From positions 12,771,501 through 12,835,500 of the forward strand of contig NC_088342.1 of assembly GCF_036884655.1 (NCBI RefSeq): 64,000 bases of DNA, written 5' to 3'. Positions 48,161 to 59,565 of this stretch are shown here, one piece after another. The position numbers and the translations under genes were made by a program. This DNA is from Musa acuminata AAA Group. Taxonomy: Eukaryota; Streptophyta; Magnoliopsida; Zingiberales; Musaceae. Positions within the stretch are counted from its first letter, which is position 1. The number at the start of each line of letters is the position of its first letter. The notes beneath the pieces are model-generated. The model was not told the DNA's origin. It made no database searches and saw nothing but the letters and a program-made list of their open reading frames with translations.

Positions 48161-48796
48161 GCATAAAATCAAATACGTTTATGTCAAAACTTAAGGTTTA
48201 ATAGTTCAAATTGTATATTTTACCAATATGAAACATTAATCTTATGACATAAAAATTATTTGTGGACTAAATTCTTAATTCAAATAGATTCAAATGATCT
48301 TTATGATAAAACTATCAAATTATATTTCAATTCATATTCCCTGTGAGTAAATTATGAAAATAATCTGATATTTTATCCTGATTAATTATATTAAATATAA
48401 TAAAAGATCTTACGGGATAATAATTATTATATTGAATATAATCAGTCACAATATGATGTCTAATTACTTATGTGATCCTTATTTTAATTTTATATATAAT
48501 TTTAATTAATTAAGGATGTTGTGACTAATTCCTAATTAATTAAGATTATATCGATCACTAGACATTTTCAACATATAAAACTGACTCATAAGCATAAATT
48601 AATATAACCAAATATGCATACATAATATATATAAGCATTTTACCCACTCCAAATATTGAAATGTTATATGCTCATGATTTTCAACATAAAATATATCAAG
48701 AAGTTTCAAAAAGAAACTAAAATCAAATCATATTCATGGTATAAAAATGAAAACTCTTTCGTATCAAGGCAGAGGTCAATTGGCTTTGATATCAAC
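48161..48796 (-). other. Leader of the old copia element with degenerate primer site
   Basis: Very AT-rich. Next to the 5' LTR the minus strand reads TTGATATCAAAGCCAATTG (about 48776-48795), a decayed tRNA-Met primer site. Confidence 0.65.
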
Positions 48797-49287
48797 TGTT
48801 AGAAATTTTGATACCAAAATGTGTTTATAAACCATTATAATAGAAACATAAGAAAATACTATTGCGAAAATGAAGTTGCGTACCTCCAACCATTTTTGTC
48901 AAGAATTTCAGCAATGATTTCTTCTTAAATTTTGGTACTTCTCGGCTCAAAACTCTCGCTTTATGGTGTAAGAAATTCTTTAGACTCGAAAGAGATGTTA
49001 AGCCCAAGGACCAAAACTCTCGTTTATATAGATATTCTTCCATCAAGAATATTTATTATCATAAATTCTTAGCATTCAAGAATTAATTCAAATTTATAAT
49101 ATTTGAATCATAATAAAAAAAATTTAATGATATTAAATAAAATATTTAATAATAATGATTCATTTAGAATGAAAAATCGAAATATTTAAACCATAATATA
49201 TGAAAAAAAATTGATTATAATAAATGATAAACTTAATGAGAACGATTATATTATTATTAAATAAAATATTTAATAATAACGATTATA
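48797..49287 (-). repeat. 5' LTR of the old copia element
   Basis: 491 bp, homologous to 15790-16277. The outer end reads TATA where TGTA is expected, so the terminal TG has mutated. Confidence 0.85.
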
Positions 49288-49449
49288 CTTAAGACATTGT
49301 CACACGTGCAGTGGCTTCGATGAGACACCAATAACTGAATGCATCAGCGAGAGACGAATACTGGAATCTAAAAAGTTTCGAACGACCAGACTTGCCTGAC
49401 ATGCGAACGATATCGGATCGAGTACGGTGGAAGCGGAGGTAGCCGAATC

Positions 49450-49594
49450 ACCCAGAGCCACATTTGGCTTCCGGAAGTCGCAAGAGGGAACACAGATCGA
49501 GGTTTCTCGGTCTCCTATGCGGTATGTTGGATGTCGGTTTCAATGGCGGCAGCTTGCGGAAGGAGCGGAAGGCGGCTGCGGCAGCGGGGATCAT
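49450..49594 (-). pseudogene. Possible 5' coding fragment of a gene cut off by the cluster
   Basis: A minus-strand ATG at 49594 opens a 48-codon frame rich in Ala, Arg, Pro and Leu and poor in acidic residues (MIPAAAAAFRSFRKLPPLK start), which looks like an organelle transit peptide. The surrounding 400 bases are GC-rich in an AT-rich setting, like a gene start. It faces the retrotransposon cluster, and beyond the cluster a PPR pseudogene on the same strand begins in mid-protein at 15789. That they were one gene is my inference; no sequence overlap proves it. Confidence 0.35.
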
Positions 49595-49740
49595 TGAGAT
49601 TTGCAGATCATGACTATGGGCATCTTCGGAGGCGAGAAGACGAGAGAGGGGAGAGAGGGTTTCGGCGTGCGCCAATGCAGTTCGTCTTGTAACGGCCGCG
49701 TGCGGGCCGGTGTATGAAAAATAGCATATACCCTGCCATT

Positions 49741-49741
<1 letters not shown>

Positions 49742-49786
<45 letters not shown>
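49742..49786. repeat. TA microsatellite
   Basis: About 22 uninterrupted TA units. Confidence 0.9.
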
Positions 49787-49789
<3 letters not shown>

Positions 49790-51472
49790 ATCCTCATATT
49801 ATATAATTATATATAAAAAATATATTAGAACAATCGAAATACAAAATAGAAACCTGAATCAAAACTGGGGATGGTAAGTAAAAGCAAACCAAATCTCAAA
49901 GAGATGGTGTCCAAGATGAAACTTGATGGTCGAACTAAAGACCGGTGATCCCAACCAAATAGCTAAAGGGCATAAGAGCCATGCCCCGTGTGACGCTGTG
50001 GCTGTGGCTGTGGCCGTTTGGACCATGAAATAATATCTCTTGGTATAAACATTGTGATCATTTGGGTCGTTCGATGCTTGACACGTCCCGGATGATTGGA
50101 GGAAGAGCTCCGATGTTTTTGAGTATTTTTCTTAATATGTGGTAGCTATATTTTGAGGTTTTCGGGTCATAAATATCTCCTTCAAACATGGCTTGTGAAG
50201 CAGTAATTTTTGAGGTTTCAAAGTGTTGAAGCGTTTCAAATTTTGAGTGGTCCTTCCTTCTAAGTCAGTACAATGTGTGAGTCATTCATAAAAATTTGAT
50301 TGATGTAAGATAAGATAACTCATAAATTTTTAAATAAATAAATTACAGAAACTTGAGTGATAAAATATAATAAAACTCAAAAATCTTTAAATAGATAAAA
50401 AAAAAAGTATACAAATATTATTGATTTAAATTTACATCCACTCCTTTTAGTGCTATCTTAAATAATTTTAGTGCTAGTTTGAAGTATTTCCATTAGCCCA
50501 AAACAAATATTTAATAATTGCACAAGATAAATAATCTCAAATAATCTCATTTTTATTATTTATTTATTAATCTAAATTTAATAATCTTAAATAATTTTAT
50601 TTTCTTCGTCTTAGGTCTTAGGATGTAACTCCCAACAAGCCTTACCTCTATAATGGCATGATCAATATATTTTAGATATGAACTTCCTTTCATTGAATTT
50701 ATTTTTAATATCTAAATAGTCTATCATTGAGATCTAATCTTCAAAATTAAGAGTGATGAGTAGATATAAATTTTACATAATTAGTCACACCATGGACCAG
50801 CGGATTTAGAGAGAGCAATCCCAAATTGGCCATGTCAAAAATTTCAGAGTTTATCATGTTCAACACTCATTTCAGATACAATCCCAAATGTCTCTTGTAG
50901 AGATGATCAGGCTCATCTGTCTTTGTATTTTCTCACAATTTTAGTGAGATAAGTCACACAAGAGCAATGGAAGAAACAAAAACAAATCCTCTTCCCTGTC
51001 TCATCCGAAACAAATGAAGCTAAAGCTACCTCTCTTTTTCTTTGTTTTACCATCTTACCTGAATATAAATGCTAATATAAATATATAGTTTGAAGAAAAC
51101 TGAGAATACAGTCACCCGATTAAGCTAATGGAACATGTTATTAAGGACCTACATGAGTATATGAATCTGTAACTCAACCAAGGACTTTCCTCAAATACAC
51201 TGTGACCAGATAAGAGCAATATTATGACCAAAAGATCCATAGGATAAATGTAAGAGTCATAAAAACCTACAGAGGATTTATATGAGAAATCTCTTATCTT
51301 TATAATGAATACATCTGCCAATATACCAAGATAAAGCTGTCAACCAAATGAACCTGATATAATAGTCTCTTGTGCAATTGGTAAGATCCTTCATGCAACC
51401 AGAATCTTGCATAGAGCAGCACATTATTCATACCATCATTTATTTGGTGCCGAATTCACAAGCATGTGAAAT
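49787..51472. other. Intergenic AT-rich stretch
   Basis: No gene recognised. The right part should contain the 3' untranslated region of the minus-strand glutathione peroxidase gene. Confidence 0.55.
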
Positions 51473-52174
51473 TTAGGCAATCCCCAAAACCTTTTTGATA
51501 TCCTTCTGCAAAGGGATCCAAAATAAAATGTCAGATGGCATTATCTGCATTGTCAAGAACATTGAACATGATTTCACAACAACATTCCGGATGAGGTGTG
51601 GCAGCTTTGGGTTCATCTACCTCAATGCTAAGCGGGGATGTGGTTGGGGCATAGCGATCAATCACGTGCCCATCCTTGTCCACCAAGAACTTGGTGAAGT
51701 TCCACTTGATGCCATCCCCAAAAAGGCCACCTTTGCTGGACTTGAACTTGTACAAGGGTGCAGCGTTTGAACCATTCACATCAACCTAAAGCGGACAACT
51801 AACTTTAATATCCAGGCTGAAAAACCCAAACAGCGATGTTTACCATCTCGGGCATACAACTAAAAAATCCATGCTATATGTTCAAGCAGTCAAGCTACCT
51901 AACCATTATTTCTTAAATGCAATAAGAAAAAAGAAAACAACCATAGAAGAAAAAACTAGCTCAAGAATGGTCTAGCTAAGAAGCACCTCTCTCTAAAAAA
52001 TTCTAAAAGGGATGAGCCTAGTAACTAAGAAATTGAAATCCATGCTACAACTAACCTTATCAAATATCGGGTATTCAGCTTTGAATCGAGTGCAAGCAAA
52101 CTCAACAATCTCTTCATTGTTTCCTGGTTCTTGTCCCGCAAATTGATTGCATGGAAATGCCAGAATCTCAAAAT
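51473..52174 (-). CDS. GPX: Glutathione peroxidase, last three exons
   Basis: Exons on the minus strand: 52174-52056 ([31 protein letters not shown]), 51785-51621 ([41 protein letters not shown]) and 51505-51473 ([10 protein letters not shown], stop). Junctions are GT-AG and frames agree: acceptor GCAG before 52174, donor GTTAGT after 52056, acceptor TTTAG before 51785, donor GTAGAT after 51621, acceptor GCAG before 51505. The conserved Gln-containing FPCNQF and WNF motifs, which contribute the active-site Gln, Trp and Asn, are intact. The peroxidatic-Cys exon (NVASQCG) and the transit-peptide exon are not found between 52175 and 53209. One Leu of the usual YKFLKSSKGG is missing. Plant enzymes of this family reduce lipid hydroperoxides with thioredoxin. 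The gene is either continued beyond the transposon outside the window or is a 3' remnant. Confidence 0.85.
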
Positions 52175-53209
52175 CTGCATCATGAAAGCAAGGTAAAGAA
52201 ATAAATTCAGGCAGAATGAAACTTGATTGTGTGAGAGCATGATCGTTGATACTCTTACTTCTAACAGTAGATACCATACCATGGATATGTTAATATTTGC
52301 CAACCCTAAATAGTTAGGACATTACAACGATGTTCTTGTTGAATGAATATGTTAATATTTGAAAGTTCCAAGCATATAACCAAATAATCTAGGCCCCTCA
52401 AATTTTCTTTCAGATGCTTTTCTCTCCTGTACAATTATGCGTGCAGTTACCTTGGTTCTGAATGCAAAATTTAACTAAAGCATCTTAGTATCAAGCAATG
52501 TCTATTTTTTGATGCAAAAGGTAACTTTAAGTGCCTCCCTTTTGATTTACGTGATGTAAGATTTAATAACTACTAAACGAGAAAAGCCTCATAGAACAAA
52601 ACTTGAATGAGAAACAAAAGGTTGCCCAACCAAATCAACAAGACATCTCGATCTCATAGCTACAAAATGATGTAGATGTATTGTAGAGACCTTTCGTGGT
52701 CTCAAGGTTTACAAATTTTAAATGACATTCAGAAAGCTAAGTTTATAAAGAACTTCATAAGACGCAGAATTTTATGAAAGGCTAGGATCAGCTTGATTCT
52801 CAGTTAGTAGCATATAATAACCTTAATTTTCAGTCTCAATGCCTGTTCTATCATGTGTTAGCAGCAAATTGTTCAAGAACATGGATTATGGTACAACTAA
52901 TCAGCCTAAAACAATTTCACACACTAAAATCCATGATCCATTAATAGACACTGATTAATGAAAGAAACGTTTCTTCATCATCAAACTAACAGTTTGTGTA
53001 ACAACAAGAAAGGAAAACTAGTTCTCTATAAATATCAGTTCATTTGTTCTTCTCTTATGTTTGATATTTGACTCTTCCTTTTTTTTTATGAGATGAAACT
53101 TTATGGCAAAAGTAATACTTTGTGCAAGATCAATTAGTTTGTGATGGCGTTTCAGTTGATACCATAACAGTGTCCAAGTTGATGCATAATATATAACAAA
53201 TATCCTACC
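52175..53209. other. Intron or flank upstream of the GPX exons
   Basis: AT-rich; I looked for the two or three missing upstream GPX exons and found no trace. It is cut at 53210 by a gypsy LTR. Confidence 0.6.
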
Positions 53210-53822
53210 TGATGAGGGCAATAATGACGACATGACGCGCTACGACGTCAGCCTTGACTGGACGACACTCTGCCCGAAGAAGGCAATAATGCCGACACGA
53301 TGGGCGCTGACGTCACCCGCTCTCAGACGAAGACTTCATCGTTGTTTGACCAACGCGCTCGACCAAGGCAGAGGAGAACGACCACCGAGGCAAGCCCATA
53401 CCCTGCGGCAGTTCGGTTCTCCACGTAGCATCAATGGCAATGTCAGACGCCATCAGAGGTACGATCCTGCCTCCCGTAGGCAAGCACATCAGGTAACACT
53501 AAATCGCCCTATAAATACCCCCGAGTTCTAAACGAAGGGGGAGGAGACTTCTTCACTAAAAAAACTCCTTCCACATCATCTAACTTGATCGTCGGAGGGG
53601 TCGGGCCGAGCTTCCGACCCGACCTGTGTGCAGGTACAAGGGCGAGGTTGCATCTTCCCAGTGCCGCGGAACAGCTTTACTCCCACGCAACGTCCCACCC
53701 GGACCATCGTAACCGGCCACCCCGGCTATCCCGAGGAGCGCCGCGCAAGATCCCCGCGCATTCGGACCCGAACCAAGCCGCATCGGCCCCGAAGCCACGG
53801 CATAAAGTTGTTTACACTAACA
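53210..53822 (+). repeat. 5' LTR of the Tat element
   Basis: About 613 bp, from TGATGAGGGCAATAATG to TTTACACTAACA. CCTATAAATACCCC at about 53509 serves as promoter core. The left edge is set by the TG at 53210 and is less certain than the right edge, which is fixed by the primer site. Near the start, GAGGGCAATAATG and GAAGGCAATAATG recur 65 bases apart. Confidence 0.75.
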
Positions 53823-53826
53823 TTTT

Positions 53827-53843
53827 TGGCGCTAGAAGGAGGG
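53827..53843 (+). promoter_or_regulatory. Primer-binding site of the Tat element
   Basis: TGGCGCTAGAAGGAGGG a few bases after the LTR, the form common in Tat-type elements and different from the tRNA-Met sites of the other elements here. Confidence 0.75.
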
Positions 53844-53849
53844 CCCCGA

Positions 53850-54995
53850 ATGTCGAGCGATCAACAGATCCACTCTGGCGAACCCGCAACCATGGGGTCG
53901 TGTCCGGTCAGCACCCCGGAAGAACATCCCCTGCGTGATGAACCCCGAGACGAATGCCCCGCCACGACATCGGAGCGCTACTGGCGGCTGTTCAACGACC
54001 CGTGTTTGTCGCCACCCGACGCCCCCGTCGGCCCGTCGCCTGTATCGCCCGAAGCCTTCCACGACCTCGCTCATCAAGTCCGAGCACTGGCGGGCGTGGT
54101 GCAGACGATCATCCCGCTCGTCTCCCAGCCGACGCCCCCACATGTAACCCAGCCTCTCCAACAGCGGGAGCCCCCTACCCGGACTCATGCACCACCTCCC
54201 GAGCTCCCTACTTCGCCTCGAAACCGAACCGCCCGGCCCGGGAACCGAGAGGCGGAAGACACGTCGAGTCGCCCAGAGCCTGAGGCGCTATCCGCGGACT
54301 TGACGAACGCCCTGCGAGCCCAGCTGCGCCTCATTAGTCAACGCCTCGACGAAGTACAGCAAGAGGTTCGTAGGTCAAAAGGAGAGCTCGAAGCGGACGG
54401 ATACCAAGGGTCCCCGTTCGCACCCGAAATACAAGATCAAGTGATTCCACCACACTTCCGGCTCCCTTCGCTGGACGCCTATGACGGCGCCACTAACCCC
54501 GCGGACCACGTAGCCGCGTTTCGCGCCCAAATGGCGCTATATGGGACTTCTGACGCCTTGATGTGCAGGGCGTTCCCAACGACCTTGAGGGGGTCGGCCC
54601 GCGCATGGTACAACGGCCTGAAGACCGGGACCATCACTTCCTTCGATCAGCTCGCTAGAGACTTTGAGCTCAACTTCCTGGCCTACTCCCGACCGAAGTC
54701 GTCCGTGGCGTTACTCCTCGGACTCAACCAAAGGGAGGACGAGCCCCTCTCCCATTTTGTGAACCGTTTTACGACGCAGATCCGAGGGCTCTCAGACGCT
54801 CACCCCTCTCTATTGATGCAGGCATTCATGATAGGCCTGCGGCCTTCCAGGTTCTTCTGGTCTCTAGTGGAGCGACCCCCCACGACGGTACCCGAGATGC
54901 TCCAGCGGGCGAGCCAGTTCGTCGCCGCAGAGACATGGATGGCCGGAAAGCGCGAAGAACACAAAAGGATCAAGCCGGAGCCGCCCCGGCAGTAG
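53850..54995 (+). pseudogene. Tat Gag, N-terminal and core part, ending at a premature TAG
   Basis: 381 codons from ATG at 53850 ([10 protein letters not shown]). A Pro-rich N-terminal part is followed by a coiled-coil stretch ([19 protein letters not shown]) and the retrotransposon-gag core at about residues 215-350 ([73 protein letters not shown]). The TAG at 54993 replaces a sense codon, as the same frame continues with Gag sequence. The frame is also open upstream to 53628, but that is LTR. Confidence 0.88.
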
Positions 54996-55587
54996 CAATC
55001 CACTGCGTCTCGGCGTAGGTTGGACAGATCCGACCTGCCGGCACCGAGGCCCCCTCTCCCCGCCTTGAACTCGTCCCGAACGGAAATATTTCTCCACATA
55101 AGGGAGAAGGGACTGCTTAAAGAGCCCTACCCGATGAGGAATCCGCGAGAGCTAACGGACCAATCGAAGTACTGCCGCTTTCACCGGCAGCATGGGCATG
55201 ACACCGAACAGTGTCGGGAGTCGAAAAGGCAGATCGAGGAGCTCATTCGTAGAGGGCATCTCGGCTAGTACCTTCAGCCGGACAAGGAACTTTCGCCGCG
55301 CCCGGAGGGTCCCATCGAACGACACATCGACGTGATAGCTGGCGGCCCCGCATCTGGCGGGGATTCCATGACCAGAAGGAAAGCATACGCCCGAGCTGCC
55401 TCGGCCGAAGCTCCCAGGCACGGGCCCGAGCCGTCATCTCAACTTACTACCAAACTGTGAAGTTCCCGACCCATGCCGGGACCGGAGAGGTTACGGGAAG
55501 CCCCCGAGAATCCAAGCGCTGCTACCTGACCGCCGTCTCGTTACACAAGAGAGCAAGGGTCGAACCACCATTGGCGGACCCCCGGGA
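54996..55587 (+). pseudogene. Tat Gag C-terminus and part of the protease region
   Basis: The same frame as Gag continues to a second TAG at 55266 through the knuckle region [15 protein letters not shown]. Further on come [18 protein letters not shown] and, in other frames, a remnant (GSPRESKRCYLTAVSLHKRA, ADPRD) that normally stands just before RT. The aspartic-protease core with its D-S/T-G is not found, so it has been deleted. The nested non-coding element enters at 55588. Confidence 0.78.
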
Positions 55588-56033
55588 TGTCACGGACAAA
55601 CTTCTAAACAAGATGTTTGATGTAATGCTCATGTATGTCCGTGTCTTTTGGCATGTTCATGCCTTGTACAACATATAGAGGGGCGACCGAAGGCTTAATA
55701 GTCTCATTTTAGTTGGGTTGGTGGCCTCTTTAGGCTTATAAATAAAGGTTGTGTCATATGGACACGTGCGAGAGATTTTCGGTCTGTAATGGATCATTTT
55801 ACCCTTTGTTGTGCCACTGTTCAGAGCTTGTAAAGTCTGTTTGTAATTTGCATTGTCTATGAAGTGTTTTTCAGAGATGTTTGCTTGTGGATCCCGATTG
55901 AGGCGTTCTCTTTAGCCCGTTCTCTCTTTTGTTGGTCCTAAGGGACAATGGGAGACTTCGGGGAGGCTGACCTTTGCGGACGGACACGCAAGGGTGCCAC
56001 ACGACTTAGGCAAAACCAGCTAAGTCCGTGACA
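55588..56033 (+). repeat. 5' LTR of the LARD-like element
   Basis: 446 bp, starting TGTCACGGAC and ending GTCCGTGACA, a perfect 10-bp terminal inverted repeat, longer than the usual TG/CA. TTATAAATAAAGG at about 55737 is a possible promoter core. Confidence 0.9.
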
Positions 56034-56035
56034 GA

Positions 56036-56050
56036 TGGTATCCGAGCGGG
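56036..56050 (+). promoter_or_regulatory. Primer-binding site of the LARD-like element
   Basis: TGGTATCCGAGCGGG, close to the tRNA-Met site TGGTATCAGAGC with one change in the first twelve bases. Confidence 0.75.
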
Positions 56051-59000
56051 ACAAACATTCATAGAAACACTTAGCATGCAAACGTGGGGGACCTAGCGGG
56101 GCTGCGTTGAGGGTAGTCAGCACACGCGCGACCGTTTGGGGGAAAACGGGCATGAAGATGTAGGGAAAAGGAGTCGCTCAGACGAGCGGGCATCCGAGAT
56201 TGGCATTCAAAAGAATGGCCAACCCTTCGCGCAAGAGGCACCACGAGAACAGGCAAGGTGGAATGAGTTGCTCAACGACCAAAAGAGTTATGCAAAGCTC
56301 ACAGAGGTGAGGGGAATTGCTAACTCGAAGAATTTAGTACTCATGCATGGGCTTGTATGCGGACAATGGAATGTTCGTGGCTATCCCAAGGCGCCGAAAC
56401 TCGGCGCCATAGAGCATTGAAACTTTCTCTTCGGCATGTGAAGGATACGTCCGTAGGAGGCTGAAGTGTGCAACGAGTTCAGCATGTTGCTAGGCCTTGA
56501 GTGGTGCAGCGGGGGCTATATTGACGTGGAGTCGCAATCTAGCAAGTGCGTTTGCAGGAGGCAGAACAATGCACAGTTTGTTCAGCAGATCGGAGTAGTC
56601 CAAGGGGATGGTGGTCTCCGAAACGAAGAGAGATGTTGCTCCAATGGGACAACTATCCAGGAGGGATAAGTCCCGGCTCTCCAGAGGGAGAATCATGTGC
56701 GACGGACCGCACATGTTGAGGAGGAGTACCTCAACAAACAACAACTCCACGAAGCTTGATGGACTGAGCAAGCGGCGAGGAGTCGTCGCATGATCTCGCT
56801 TGAGAGAATGCATCGGTGGATGCATTGCGAGATCAAGTGGGGAAGCGACCCAAAGCAACTTAAATGAAGGCACACTTGGAGTCGATATGGAGATCAGACT
56901 CAAGGGAGGGCTAACCCGTGGAATGGTGGGCGCGAGGGCCACCATCAACTCAATGCAAAAACGAGGAGCGGAGCAACTTGAGGGTAACTTGGCGAAGTAC
57001 TCAAGCCGCTCGAAGGGAGCCAGTATAGAAGTTGGAACATGGAGCAGAGGCACAGTGCTTTCCTTAGACAGAGGTCAAGGACATAAACTCTTGCAGAGGC
57101 AAGAGTAAGATCATGTTGTTCCATGGGTCCTTCATTCTGACGGAGCGGACTCATCTTGCATGGTGCCAAAGACGAAGGGAGCTTCGGGGCACGTGCACCT
57201 TATCTCGAAGGAGCATTTGATGGAGGAACTAAGGTGACTCAATTTGCGGAGGCGAAGTTGAGTTCAGAAGGCCTTAGCACGGGGCAAGAGGACGCAGAGA
57301 CGGGTACTCTTGAAGAATATGCCATAGTGTTGTCATTCAAGTTGCTATGAAGGAAGCGTTGCGCAGCGGAGATTGTGCTGGTAGGGGCAGAGGCCCAGGA
57401 TCCAAACAATGGTGCACAAATTACAGTGAAGTCGGTGGACTTCGGGAGCTACTAGGCGACGGACTGTCCTAGAGCGGTGCTTCATCTAGGTGTGACCCAA
57501 GAGTGGGTGGATGAAGGTCGATTGCCAAAGGAGCGAACAAAATCGAAGGTGGAAGAGACCCTGCGATGTGTTGGCAGAGGCCACACATGGAGGGTTCACA
57601 ATTCGAGTTTATTCCACAAGGATCAGAATGCAATGGAGATGTCACCAGGAGGCGACATGGTGTAGCGGATCGTGGTGGAACAGTTCGTGGCAATGCGATA
57701 CACACGACCTAGTCCTAGGAGGGACTAGATCATATGGAGGTATGATTGGGAGCTACTGGGAGCTCCACTTCGGTGAACAACACGACGGCAAGAAGGGCTA
57801 TAGATTCAAGGAGTGAAGGCCATGGTACCGCAGAGGCGGGTCTTCCGTGCGTGCATCGAATTTTGCTTCCGTGGTCATCAGCATATGGGGGCTGTGTTCC
57901 ACCAAGGGAAAAGTTCGAATGCAAGTACCAGTGAGTTCTATGGGAGGAACTTGATCATGCAGAGGTATGATCGAAGCAACTAGAGAGTTGGACTGCTCCA
58001 GAGCTCATATTCGCTTAAGGAAGCCCGGCAAGTCAGAGGACAAGGCCGAGTAAGCGAACGTTGCTACCAAGGAAGCTAAGGAGAACAGAATCGGTGCAAA
58101 CCCTACAACGTGATGGCAGAGGCCATGCATGGGAGTTGCAGTCTGTCTTTCCATCGACCAAACGGACTGCTTGGAGAACACAGAGGTGTTGAAGCAGAGG
58201 GTCGAAAGGGGCGAGGAAGCGACGACGAGTCCAGAGGGACTTAGCTACCCAAAATCAAGCAATCAGTTAGAATGGAGGTGGACTCGGAGGAGTGCCACAG
58301 AGGCATATCTACTTATTGTGAAGAGAAGGGATACAGATGCAAGGCAACGGATAGTAGTGCCATGGGCATGGCAGCGCCATGGTACCGCAGAGGCGGGACT
58401 TCCGTGAAAGTCATTGATCCCTTGCTCTCATGGAGGGAGAGCGCTTGGTCGTGAAAGGGGCCGAGGAGGTGGAGCATGCAGAGACAATCTCCAAGTACCG
58501 AGACAAGGTTGAAGGGCAGAGGTTGAAGAACTTCGTAAGACCGGTGTCAATGTGCTTCTCATCAAGATAGCCGAAAGTGAAGGACTTCGGGTCATGCATG
58601 CATAACCAAGGAACGAAGCAGGCAGTACGCGGTGTTGTACCTTTGCTACTCAGTGGAGTAGGCGGCAGGGTTGATGGAGAAGACGGTACAATCCCAGAGA
58701 CGACCAAACCTATGGGAGAATTACTCCAAGTCGGGGTGAAAACTTCCTGCATTCCAGAAGTTCAATGGCATTGAGAAGGTGAATGACAGTAACTAACTCA
58801 ACGCAAGGAGTGCAAACACTTCAAGTGCTTCAGAAGTGTGAGCAAAGAGCAGGCGAAGGCTAGTAACCAGCTCGATGCATGAAGTACAACCTCGAGGAGG
58901 CGGGCGAAGTCAAGTAACCTTTGCCTTCTCAACTCTTAAGAGAATGGGCGAAACCGAGTACCCCAATTCTCTTATCTATCCAGCAAAGGAGCTCTGTATA

Positions 59001-59565
59001 TGTTCAAAGACCCTTCAAAGATAATGGAAGACAATAGTTGTCAAATCCTCACCAACGGTGATCAGTGTTACTGAGAGTAGATTGTCCGCTTCATTTCCCA
59101 ACGAAATGCCAATCGAAAGCGGAAGTGATGCGAACCTACTTGGATGTGACAACTAAGTGAAAGAAGAGTCAATGAGCAAATTTTGTGGAGGAAGGACCCA
59201 AAACTTTAGAAGTTTGCGAGACGATGCTCGTTAAAGCTCCAATAAGCATCCACCCAGTTCAAGCAGCATGTGGAATTTGAGAGACTGACGCAGTAAGGAT
59301 GGTCTTTTCCTTCATCTGGGGGATCCGCAGGAATCAACAAGGATCAACACAACTCAACCAACCCCACACCAGAGTCAGAGTCATTGGTGAGTTGAAGCAG
59401 CATGGCGGATCAAAGGTTCGACTACTCAAAAACAGCAGCGGAGAGCAGCTGAGAGCCAAAGGCGCATTGTAGCTGGAGTAAAAGATTGAAGACTCAGCAA
59501 AGGCGAGGAGTTGCAGTGTCGACAAAGGCTTCAACGAGGACGTCGAAGGAATAAGTGGGGGAGAA
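56051..59565 (+). other. Non-coding internal region of the LARD-like element
   Basis: Purine-rich on the plus strand (AAG, GAG, CAGAGG) with only short frames, none resembling a retrotransposon or host protein. It contains diverged direct repeats about 555 bases apart: the 21-base string CCATGGTACCGCAGAGGCGGG occurs at 57820-57840 and 58377-58397, and CAGAGGCCA(C/T)(A/G)CATGG(A/G)(A/G) at about 57572 and about 58115. Confidence 0.75.
57540..58410 (+). repeat. Two diverged direct repeats of about 555 bp
   Basis: Approximately 57540-57850 and 58095-58407 share several anchors in the same order, including an identical 21-base string, but have diverged a lot between the anchors. Confidence 0.6.

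Larger units (their letters stand above)
15790..49287 (-). mobile_element. Old Ty1/copia retrotransposon, outermost layer of the nested cluster
   Basis: LTRs at 48797-49287 (5') and 15790-16277 (3') match along their whole length but differ at roughly one base in eight. Reading on the minus strand: 5' LTR, degenerate tRNA-Met primer site, gag (48160-47448), then after removal of the inserted Sirevirus the zinc knuckle/protease/integrase start (24746-23707), integrase, reverse transcriptase and RNase H (18845-16600), polypurine tract and 3' LTR. Without insertions and duplication it is about 5.9 kb. No matching 5-bp target duplication is left (ACGAA at 15785 against CTTAA after 49287). All coding parts are broken. 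Confidence 0.85.

Noticed and set aside
56136..58774. Many 60-190 codon frames inside the non-coding LTR element
   Set aside because: They occur on both strands, lack known motifs, and the codon pattern is not protein-like.
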